DNA from: an uncultured bacterium
GTDB taxonomy: Bacteria; Verrucomicrobiota; Kiritimatiellia; RFP12; UBA1067
Assembly (NCBI GenBank): GCA_900547945.1
Contig: URIT01000158.1
Location: 1 to 6,153, forward strand
Direction: 5' to 3'
Length of the DNA stretch: 6,153 nt
The number at the start of each line of letters is the position of its first letter. Positions within the stretch are counted from its first letter, which is position 1. The notes beneath the pieces are model-generated. The model ran no database searches and was not told the DNA's origin. It was given only the letters and a program-made list of their open reading frames with translations. The position numbers and the translations under genes were made by a program. Shown here piece after piece: positions 1 to 5,682 of the stretch.

Positions 1-2
1 GC

Positions 3-1217
3 GCCTGCGGCTGGTGGGCGCGCACGCTGCCGATCGACCCCGCGAAGGGGGGCGTGCGCGTCACGGCGCGCGCCGAGGTCGTGCCGGACGCGGCGGGCGA
101 GCGCATCCACAACGACCTGATGCTGCTTGTCACGTGGAACCACCCGCAGGACGGCGTGAAGCGGAAGGGGGCGTTCTTCCGGCGCGACTTCGTCGCCTAC
201 ACGGACCGCGCGGCGGGCGGGCGGATCGTCCGCTCGTTCGACGAGACGTTCTCCGCGCCGGAGGGCTGCGCGGCCGTGAAGGTGGAGGTCGTCGGCAAGT
301 GGCACGCGATGACGGCGACGATCCGCGACGTCGCGCTCGCGGAGGGGCCGCGCCCGCAGCCGCGCCGCGTGCGCTGCGTCGTCGGCAACCCGCACGAGCG
401 CGCCGCCCGTGACTGGACGAAGCCCGAGGCGGTGGTGGCGGCGCGGCTCGCCCAGATCGAGGCGACGCTCACGAACATCTTCGCGCACGTGGCGCGCCCG
501 GACATCATCCTCTTCTCCGAGGTCTTCACCGACACGGGCACCCCCTGCCCCGAGAAGACGGCCGAGCGCATCCCCGGCGGCCCCACCTTCGCGCTGGCCG
601 CGCGCTACGCGGCGCGCGGCAGAACCTACATCGCGATGAACGTGCGCGAGCGGACGGACGCGGGGACGTTCCACAACTCGACCTTCCTCGTCGACCGCGC
701 GGGGCGCCACGTCGGCACGTACCGCAAGACGACGCTCACGAGCGGCGAGTACCAGGACGGCCTCCTGCCGGGGGACGACTTCGCCGTCTTCGACCTCGAC
801 TTCGGCCGGGTGGGGTGCCTCACCTGCTGGGACAACTGGTTCTCCGAGTCCGCGAAGTTCGTCCGCCGCAAGGGCGCGGAGCTGCTCCTCTTCCCGCTCG
901 CGGGCTGCGCGCCGGACCACGTGGCGATCACCTTCCCCGCGCGGGCGATTGACATCGGCATCCCGATCCTCGTCGCGATGCGCCAGGGCCATCTTCCGAA
1001 CGGCATCCTCGACCGCGACGGCACGTGGCGGGCGAAGACGTTCGAGGACGGCGGCTTCGCGTGGGCGGACCTCGACCTCAACGAGCGCAAGCGCACGTTC
1101 TGGCTCTCGGTGGGGCCGGGCGAGGGCGACCCCTACGCGCTCTACCTCGACGAGTCGCGCCCCGCGCTCTACGAGAAACAGGCCTACGGCCCCCGCCGCG
1201 AGGCGAAAATATGGTAA
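3..1217 (+). CDS. Carbon-nitrogen hydrolase (nitrilase superfamily) with N-terminal beta-rich domain; 5' end outside the window
   Basis: The reading frame is open from the left edge (first full codon at 3), so the true start and any signal peptide lie outside; 404 residues are visible. Residues about 1-120 are beta-rich (aromatic WW near the edge, many alternating hydrophobics) and resemble the beta-sandwich modules found on secreted enzymes of PVC bacteria; this is a weak call. Residues about 125-404 are a CN-hydrolase domain. The triad is visible: Glu173 in ILFSEVF, Lys242 in YRKTTL, Cys275 in CLTCWDNW, plus the family-typical GAELLLFP and PARAIDIGIPILVA blocks. Family members cleave non-peptide C-N bonds of amides, ureas or nitriles; the substrate cannot be read here. 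The GTG at 54 is a possible internal start, but coding similarity continues upstream of it, so I treat the gene as partial. The stop codon TAA at 1215-1217 forms part of the next gene's putative -10 element. Sure of the superfamily, unsure of the substrate and the N-terminal fold. Confidence 0.88.
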   Translation, partial: ACGWWARTLPIDPAKGGVRVTARAEVVPDAAGERIHNDLMLLVTWNHPQDGVKRKGAFFRRDFVAYTDRAAGGRIVRSFDETFSAPEGCAAVKVEVVGKWHAMTATIRDVALAEGPRPQPRRVRCVVGNPHERAARDWTKPEAVVAARLAQIEATLTNIFAHVARPDIILFSEVFTDTGTPCPEKTAERIPGGPTFALAARYAARGRTYIAMNVRERTDAGTFHNSTFLVDRAGRHVGTYRKTTLTSGEYQDGLLPGDDFAVFDLDFGRVGCLTCWDNWFSESAKFVRRKGAELLLFPLAGCAPDHVAITFPARAIDIGIPILVAMRQGHLPNGILDRDGTWRAKTFEDGGFAWADLDLNERKRTFWLSVGPGEGDPYALYLDESRPALYEKQAYGPRREAKIW

Positions 1218-1220
1218 AAT
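1212..1220 (+). promoter_or_regulatory. Putative extended -10 promoter for the TIM-barrel gene
   Basis: TGGTAAAAT reads as TGn plus a TAAAAT hexamer (1215-1220), in a short AT-rich island inside very GC-rich DNA. The position 17 bases upstream (about 1192-1197) is CCCGCC, so no -35 box is visible; the extended -10 would have to suffice. Predicted start of transcription near 1227. The element and the bases after it resemble those at 4902-4918 before the pseudopilin gene. It overlaps the last codons of the hydrolase gene. Confidence 0.5.
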
Positions 1221-1243
1221 ACGCACATTCCTTCGGCCTAGAC

Positions 1244-1249
1244 GAGGAG
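1244..1249 (+). promoter_or_regulatory. Ribosome binding site deciding the start at 1259
   Basis: GAGGAG lies 9 bases before the ATG at 1259. It supports this ATG over the out-of-frame ATG at 1251 and over the in-frame ATG at 1283, which would remove the twin-arginine-like motif. Confidence 0.65.
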
Positions 1250-1258
1250 CATGCGACA

Positions 1259-2074
1259 ATGCAGACGACGAGAAAAGACTTCATGGCGACGCTGGCTGCG
1301 GCGGCGGGCGCCTTTGCTGCCGGGTGTACGACCTGTGGCGGGGGGCGTTCACTGCGCCTCGCCTGCCAGATGTGGAGCGTGAACGAGATCTGGAAGAAGG
1401 ATCCCGACGGCACGCTCGCGAAGATGCGCGCCCTCGGGTACGAGGGCGTGCAGTCGATGGCGTTCTGGCAGTGGGACCGCGCGAAGCTCCACAAACTTCT
1501 CGACGACCACGGCATGGCGCTCGTCGACATGCCGATCAGCCTCTCCCACGTCGCGCCGGACAAGTTCAACGCAACGGTCGAGTTCTGCAGGGAGTTCGGC
1601 GTCGACTTCGTCTTCGTGCCGTGGTTCGGCGACGCGAAGAAGCCGAAGGACGCCTGGCTGAAGTTCGCGGACGACATGGCGGCGGCGGCCCGGAAGCTCG
1701 CCCCGCACGGCATCAGGATGGGGGTCCACAACCACCAGGTCGAGTTCACGGCGAAGTACGACGGCGTTTCGCCGATGGAGATGTTCTTCGCCCGCCCCGA
1801 ACTCTCCTTCGAGCTGGACGTGGGCCACGCGACGCTGGCGGGCGAAGACCCCGTCGCCGTCCTGAAGCGGATCTGGGGGCGCGTTCCCTCCATCCACGCG
1901 AAGCCGGGCGGCGGGCTCTCCTGCGGCGGCGAAGGGGACCGGAACGACTGGGCGGGCATCCTTGCCGCCTGCCGCGCGATGGGGACGCGCTGGGCCGTTG
2001 TCGAATGCGAGGCGCGCCGCGACACCTTTGCGGACATCGACGCGAGCGCGAAGTTCCTCGCCTCCCGCATCTGA
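1259..2074 (+). CDS. Sugar phosphate isomerase/epimerase family (xylose isomerase-like TIM barrel), putative Tat-exported lipoprotein
   Basis: 271 residues. The N-terminus has TRKDF at 4-8 (a twin-arginine-like motif with RK instead of RR), an Ala-rich hydrophobic stretch 9-21, and a lipobox-like FAAGC ending in Cys23, so the mature protein is probably lipid-anchored outside the cytoplasm. From about residue 32 it follows the AP_endonuc_2 / xylose isomerase-like barrel: an early YEGVQ strand at 61-65, HNHQVEF at 157-163, ELDVGH at 185-190, SIHAKPG at 211-217 and VVECE at 247-251. Asp187, His213 and Glu249 (or Glu251) are likely metal ligands by comparison with D-tagatose 3-epimerase relatives; the first metal Glu of that family is not obvious, its place being taken by the HNHxxE motif. 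Relatives isomerise or epimerise free sugars, or act in inositol and 3-keto-sugar metabolism; the substrate is unknown. Own promoter and Shine-Dalgarno are proposed upstream; mlaE follows after 14 bases. Confidence 0.85.
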   Translation: MQTTRKDFMATLAAAAGAFAAGCTTCGGGRSLRLACQMWSVNEIWKKDPDGTLAKMRALGYEGVQSMAFWQWDRAKLHKLLDDHGMALVDMPISLSHVAPDKFNATVEFCREFGVDFVFVPWFGDAKKPKDAWLKFADDMAAAARKLAPHGIRMGVHNHQVEFTAKYDGVSPMEMFFARPELSFELDVGHATLAGEDPVAVLKRIWGRVPSIHAKPGGGLSCGGEGDRNDWAGILAACRAMGTRWAVVECEARRDTFADIDASAKFLASRI

Positions 2075-2088
2075 CACGGAAGACCGCG

Positions 2089-2919
2089 ATGACCCTTACG
2101 CGCGAGCCCATCTACGCGGACGCCCCCTCCGGAAAGCGGGAGGCGCTGTGCCGCCGCATCGTGGAGCTGTTCTCCGCCGTCGGCCGCTGCGGCCGCCTCG
2201 CGGTCGAGTCGCTCGCCTGTCTGCCCGGCGTCCTCGCGCGCCGCGACGCGCGCGCCGCGTTCCTGCGCCAGCTCTACGCCGCCGGCATCCGCACGCTCCC
2301 CGTCATCACGGTGGTGGGGCTCTTCACGGGCATGATCCTCGGCCTCCAGGTGGGGCTTGCGCTCAGGCGGTTCAACCAGGAGCTGTACCTCGGGGCGGCC
2401 GTCATGCTCACGCTCCTGCGCGAGATGGGGCCGTTCGTGACGGGCATCTGCCTCTCGGCGTGCGTCGGCTCGGCGATGGCCGCCGAGCTCGGCACGATGA
2501 CGGTGAACGACGAGGTGGCGGCCCTTGAGATCATGTCCATCTCGCCCGTCCGCTACCTCGCCGCGCCGCGCATGGGCGCGCTCCTCGTGATGGCGCCGAT
2601 CCTCGCGTTCTACGCCTGCGTGCTGGGCGTCGTCGGCGGCGGGCTCGTCGCGCAGACCCAGCTGAACGTCGCGTTCCGGCAGTACATGTCGAGCGCGATG
2701 TCGATCGCGGCGACGAAGGACCTCTTCGTGGGGCTCCTGAAGGCCGGCATCTTCGGCGTCGTCATCGGCGCCGTCAGCTGCCACCAGGGCTTCTCGACGC
2801 GCCTGGGGGCCGTGGGCGTGGGGCGCGCGACGCAGCGCAGCGTGATCATCTCGTTCCTCCTCATCCTCATGCTCGGGTACATGGTGACCCGCGCGTTCTA
2901 CATCGAGTTCTCGCTATGA
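2089..2919 (+). CDS. mlaE: MlaE-family ABC transporter permease (MCE lipid transport)
   Basis: 276 residues, close to the roughly 260 of E. coli MlaE. It is the inner-membrane permease of an MCE lipid transporter that, with the ATPase and the MCE ring, moves phospholipids or similar hydrophobic compounds. Family signature blocks are clear: REMGP at 111-115, GSAMAAELGTM at 127-137, NDEVAALEIM at 140-149, and CHQGF followed by GAVGVGRAT near 231-248. Hydrophobic segments lie at about 67-92, 162-190, 212-230 and 250-267, after an amphipathic N-terminal region. The ATG at 2089 is chosen because the conserved region starts soon after it and GGAAGA sits 5 bases upstream; the frame is open much further upstream, but that part overlaps the TIM-barrel gene and has no family likeness. 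It lies 14 bases behind the TIM-barrel gene with no promoter visible between, and its stop overlaps the start of mlaF (ATGA). Confidence 0.95.
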   Translation: MTLTREPIYADAPSGKREALCRRIVELFSAVGRCGRLAVESLACLPGVLARRDARAAFLRQLYAAGIRTLPVITVVGLFTGMILGLQVGLALRRFNQELYLGAAVMLTLLREMGPFVTGICLSACVGSAMAAELGTMTVNDEVAALEIMSISPVRYLAAPRMGALLVMAPILAFYACVLGVVGGGLVAQTQLNVAFRQYMSSAMSIAATKDLFVGLLKAGIFGVVIGAVSCHQGFSTRLGAVGVGRATQRSVIISFLLILMLGYMVTRAFYIEFSL

Positions 2920-3692
2920 TCCGGTTCGAGAACGTCGTCAAGCGCTTCGACGGGCGCGAAGTCCTCTCGGGCGTCAGCTTCGAGATCGCGAAGGGCGAGG
3001 TCCTCGCGGTGGTGGGCCCGTCGGGCACGGGCAAGTCCGTCCTCCTCAAGCACCTCGTGCGGCTCCTCACGCCGACGTCGGGCCGCGTGTGGCTGGACGA
3101 TGTGGAGATCTCCGCCGCGACGGGCGACGCGCTGGAGGCGATCCGCGCGCGTTTCGGCTACCTCTTCCAGGGCGGCGCGCTCCTCGGCTGGCTGACCGTC
3201 GCCGAGAACGTGGCGTTGCCGCTCCGGGAGCGCACGCGCCTCGCGTCCGCCGAGATCGATGCGCGCGTCGCCGAGGCGCTGGCCGCCGTGGAGCTGACCG
3301 AGGCGGCGGACCGCTATCCCGCCGAAATCTCGGGGGGCATGCAGAAGCGCGCCGGACTCGCCCGCGCGATCGTGCGCCGCTCGGACATCGTCCTCTACGA
3401 CGAGCCGACTTCGGGCCTCGACCCTGTCACCTCCGTGACGATCAACCGGCTCATCCGCCGGCTCAACCGCAAGAGGGGCATCACCTCCGTCGTCGTCACG
3501 CACGACCTCCAGGGCGCGCTCCTCTTCGCCGACCGCATCCTCATGCTCAAGGGCGGGCACGTCGTGGAGCTGGCTCCCGCCGAGGCGTTCGTGCGCTCCA
3601 CCAAGCCGGATGTGCGCGACTTCCTCGACGCGCAGTTCATCACGGCGGACAGTTTCCAGCAGATGAAGGCAGCATATGAAAAAGAATTCTGA
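2916..3692 (+). CDS. mlaF: MlaF-family ABC transporter ATP-binding protein (MCE lipid transport)
   Basis: 258 residues, a full-length single ABC ATPase domain that powers the MlaE permease on the cytoplasmic side. All ATPase motifs are present: Walker A GPSGTGKS at 34-41, Q-loop Gln85 in YLFQGGALL, signature ISGGMQKR at 138-145, Walker B IVLYDE ending in the catalytic Glu163, D-loop SGLDP at 166-170, and switch His196 in VVTHD. The Q-loop and the GMQKR form of the signature are typical of the MlaF/Ttg2A/Mkl subgroup rather than of importers. The ATG at 2916 overlaps the mlaE stop by 4 bases and has only a weak Shine-Dalgarno, so translation is probably coupled to mlaE. Its last 17 bases overlap mlaD. 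Confidence 0.96.
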   Translation: MIRFENVVKRFDGREVLSGVSFEIAKGEVLAVVGPSGTGKSVLLKHLVRLLTPTSGRVWLDDVEISAATGDALEAIRARFGYLFQGGALLGWLTVAENVALPLRERTRLASAEIDARVAEALAAVELTEAADRYPAEISGGMQKRAGLARAIVRRSDIVLYDEPTSGLDPVTSVTINRLIRRLNRKRGITSVVVTHDLQGALLFADRILMLKGGHVVELAPAEAFVRSTKPDVRDFLDAQFITADSFQQMKAAYEKEF

Positions 3693-4845
3693 TGTTTTCT
3701 CCGAGGTCGTCGTCGGCGTCTTCATGGTCGCCGTCCTCGCGCTCCTCGTCTACTTCACCGTCGTCATCTCCGGCGTGGACGTCCTCTTCGGGCGCGAGAA
3801 GGCGCTGGCGCGCATCGCGTTCACGGACGTGGGCGGGCTCAAGGAGCGCGACAACGTCGTCTACCGCGGCATGAAGGTGGGCATCGTCGAGAAGATCGAG
3901 CTCGCGCCCACGAACGTCATGGTCACGGTGCTTGTGGACCGCGACGTCGTGCTGCGCGAGACGTGCCAGGCCTCCGTCTCGGCGCTCTCGCTCCTCGGCG
4001 GCAACTACCTGCTCCTCGAAGAGGGCGCGGGCGCGGTCCAGCCCCTCGCGACGACCGTCTTCCGGGGCGACCCGCCCATCGACTGGGTGCGCGACCTCGG
4101 CAAGATCGCCGGCAGCCTCAACGAGGTCCTCAACGACGGTTCCTTCAGGAGCATCGTCTCCAACTTCGAGGCGACGGCGGAGAACGTCAACAAGATCGTC
4201 GCGCGCGTCGAGCGCGGCGAGGGGACGGCGGGCAGGCTGCTCTCGCGCGACGACACCGTCTACCAGGACCTGCGCGAGGCCGTCGCGGGCGCGAAGCGCG
4301 CCGTCGGCGACGCCGAGAAGACGTTCGACGGCGCCCGGAAGACGTTCGACCACGCCGCCGCCGTCGTCGAGCGGCTGGACCGGGGCGAGGGCACGCTTGG
4401 CCGCCTCCTCTCAAAGGACGACGCCGTCTACGCCGACTTGAAGCAGACGCTCGCGAACGCGGCCGCGATCTCCGCGCGCATCGAACGCGGCGAGGGGACG
4501 CTCGGACGGCTGACCGCGAAGGACGACGCGCTCTGGGGCGACCTCACGAACGCCGTCGCGAACGTGCGCGCCGCCACCGCGAAGCTGAAGTCCGGCGAGG
4601 GCCTGCTCGGCCGCGCGTTCAACGACGCCGCGCTCGCGGACGACGCCGCGAAGCTCGTCGCGAACCTGCGCACCGTCTCCGAGCGCCTGGAGAAGGGCGA
4701 GGGCACGCTCGGCCGGCTCATGACGGAACGCGAGTTGTACGACGAGGTGAACGCGGCCATCAAGGACGTGCGCCAGATCATCGACAACTACCGCGACACG
4801 ACGCCGATCACCACGTTCGGCGCGCTCGCGACGGGGGCGCTCTAG
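3676..4845 (+). CDS. mlaD: MlaD-family MCE-domain protein with long repeat-bearing helical tail
   Basis: 389 residues, about twice E. coli MlaD (roughly 180). Residues 11-31 are one membrane segment (N-terminus inside), followed by a single MCE domain at about 43-116: FTDVGGL at 49-55, YRGMKVG at 63-69, and the hydrophobic LLGGNYLLL at 106-114. MCE domains form hexameric rings with a central lipid channel in the periplasm. From about 137 to the end the protein is predicted helical and carries five GEG(T/L) repeats (see the separate entry). In larger MCE proteins such as PqiB the tails form a tube toward the outer membrane; that this tail does so is inference. The ATG at 3676 has GAAGG at 3665-3669, 6 bases upstream, inside mlaF, and the 17-base overlap implies coupling. 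No MlaC, MlaB or MlaA gene follows. The C-terminal TTPITTFGALATGAL is not helical-looking. Calling it mlaD reflects the family, not proven orthology. Confidence 0.93.
   Translation: MKKNSDVFSEVVVGVFMVAVLALLVYFTVVISGVDVLFGREKALARIAFTDVGGLKERDNVVYRGMKVGIVEKIELAPTNVMVTVLVDRDVVLRETCQASVSALSLLGGNYLLLEEGAGAVQPLATTVFRGDPPIDWVRDLGKIAGSLNEVLNDGSFRSIVSNFEATAENVNKIVARVERGEGTAGRLLSRDDTVYQDLREAVAGAKRAVGDAEKTFDGARKTFDHAAAVVERLDRGEGTLGRLLSKDDAVYADLKQTLANAAAISARIERGEGTLGRLTAKDDALWGDLTNAVANVRAATAKLKSGEGLLGRAFNDAALADDAAKLVANLRTVSERLEKGEGTLGRLMTERELYDEVNAAIKDVRQIIDNYRDTTPITTFGALATGAL
4207..4749 (+). repeat. Five degenerate coding repeats (GEGTLGRL type) in the MCE protein tail
   Basis: The motif x-x-G-E-G-(T/L)-(L/A)-G-R recurs with its first Gly at residues 181, 237, 272, 307 and 341 of the MCE protein (codons at 4216, 4384, 4489, 4594, 4696). 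Units are about 35 residues: the glycine-rich turn, then (S/A)(K/R)DD, an aromatic or hydrophobic residue, DL, and a helix. The spacings are 56, 35, 35 and 34 residues; 56 is 35 plus 21, and the extra 21 contains KTFD twice, seven residues apart (AAGACGTTCGAC at 4318-4329 and 4339-4350). At DNA level a 15-base identity, CGCGGCGAGGGGACG, links the first and third units (4213, 4486). Similar GTLGxLL repeats are known to me from other MCE proteins; their function is not established. Confidence 0.85.
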
Positions 4846-4881
4846 CCTACGTTCCCTTTAACCATTTGGGCATTTCCCCTC

Positions 4882-4910
4882 TTGCGCATGGGGCGCATTT
4901 GTGGGATAAT
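4882..4910 (+). promoter_or_regulatory. Sigma-70-type promoter with extended -10 for the pseudopilin (and priA)
   Basis: TTGCGC at 4882-4887 and GATAAT at 4905-4910 are separated by exactly 17 bases, and TGG at 4902-4904 gives a TGn extended -10. Transcription would start near 4917, leaving a leader of about 30 bases. The region 4846-4947 is the AT-richest non-coding stretch of the window. It also holds imperfect repeats (GGGCATTT at 4868, GGGCGCATTT at 4891) of unknown meaning. No convincing rho-independent terminator for mlaD is seen in it. Confidence 0.65.
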
Positions 4911-4933
4911 ACCCGCACCTGAAAGGATTAATC

Positions 4934-4939
4934 AAGGAG
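4934..4939 (+). promoter_or_regulatory. Strong ribosome binding site of the pseudopilin gene
   Basis: AAGGAG lies 8 bases before the ATG at 4948 and 14 before the in-frame ATG at 4954, so the first is preferred. It rules out the in-frame upstream start at 4882, which would lie within the promoter. Confidence 0.8.
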
Positions 4940-4947
4940 TCCACAAC

Positions 4948-5682
4948 ATGAACATGAAGAAGAAGACTGAAGGGTTCACGCTCGTTGAGCTGCTCGTCGT
5001 GATTGGCATTCTCGGCATTCTGATGGGTGCCCTGTTCCCGGCCATCTCCGCCGCCATGCTCAGCGCGAATACATCCGCCATGGCCATGCGTGGACGCAAT
5101 CTCTTTGTGGGCATGACGCAGGCCAACACCGAGCGCGAGGCGGCGGGCATGGCCGAGGTGTGGCCGCAGACGAGCGTCGAGAGCTCGGGCGCGACGGATC
5201 CGGACATCGCCGACCAGAGCTGGACGTCCACGACGGAGTTCTTCAAGGAACTTTTCGACATGGACAACTACGGCAAGGCCGAGTGGCAGCCCTACGTCAA
5301 CGTCGACATCGGCGTCCTCTCCGGCGCGGGCGTGCCGGGCATGTCCGGCTCGACGCTCGACAAGAGGAACATCGCCTGGGTCATCACGGGCAACATCCAG
5401 AGCGAAATCGCCGACGTGATCCCCGTCCTGATGTCGCGCAACGTCGACTACAACTCGATGAACGGCTACTTCGCCAGCTACGACGGCTCCTCCGCGACGA
5501 AGGTCACGGTCGGCAACGGCACCTATGACCAGCCCTTCGGCAACAAGGCGTGGGTACTCGTGCGCAAGGGCGGCGCGTCGCAGACGATCAAGGCGAAGTA
5601 TTCCCGCCTCGACGTCATCTTCAACCGCCAGGGCTTCGACAACACCCAGCTCAAGAACCAGCTTCAGGTTCTGGACCTCTAA
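4948..5682 (+). CDS. Type II secretion G-type pseudopilin / type IV pilin-like protein
   Basis: 244 residues. The short positive leader (MNMKKKTEG) is followed by FTLVELLVVIGILGIL: class III prepilin signal, cleavage between Gly9 and Phe10 by prepilin peptidase, leaving Phe as N-methylated residue 1 and Glu14 as the assembly-critical Glu5. Hydrophobic helix about 10-40 anchors the protein in the inner membrane and in the pilus core. The remaining head, about 200 residues, has no cysteines, is rich in Gly, Ser, Asp and aromatic residues, and I do not recognise a specific family in it; it lacks the obvious SLP-type DUF1559 ending. PVC bacteria carry many such orphan pseudopilins, often without an assembly operon beside them, as here. 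It has its own promoter and a strong Shine-Dalgarno, suggesting good expression. Its stop codon directly abuts the priA start. Certain as a pilin-like protein, uncertain in role (secretion pseudopilus, surface protein or pilus subunit). Confidence 0.9.
   Translation: MNMKKKTEGFTLVELLVVIGILGILMGALFPAISAAMLSANTSAMAMRGRNLFVGMTQANTEREAAGMAEVWPQTSVESSGATDPDIADQSWTSTTEFFKELFDMDNYGKAEWQPYVNVDIGVLSGAGVPGMSGSTLDKRNIAWVITGNIQSEIADVIPVLMSRNVDYNSMNGYFASYDGSSATKVTVGNGTYDQPFGNKAWVLVRKGGASQTIKAKYSRLDVIFNRQGFDNTQLKNQLQVLDL

Noticed and set aside
949..2088. Extension of the mlaE frame far upstream, suggesting a giant fusion protein
   Set aside because: The frame stays open only because GC-rich DNA has few stop codons; the upstream part is low-complexity Arg/Ser/Ala sequence overlapping two real genes, while MlaE homology starts after 2089.
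1078..2784. A 568-codon open frame on the minus strand
   Set aside because: It lies antisense to the TIM-barrel and mlaE genes, is very rich in Arg, Ala, His and Asp as GC-rich shadow frames are, and shows no recognisable domain.
3640..4353. A 237-codon open frame on the minus strand across the mlaF-mlaD overlap
   Set aside because: Antisense to two genes with unmistakable motifs; composition is that of a shadow frame.
4876..4893. Possible terminator hairpin (CCCC with GGGG) after mlaD
   Set aside because: Only four base pairs around a ten-base loop, with no following T tract; it overlaps the -35 box of the pseudopilin promoter.
4882..4947. An earlier in-frame start for the pseudopilin
   Set aside because: It would add residues before the prepilin leader, would start inside the promoter, and ignores the AAGGAG before 4948.
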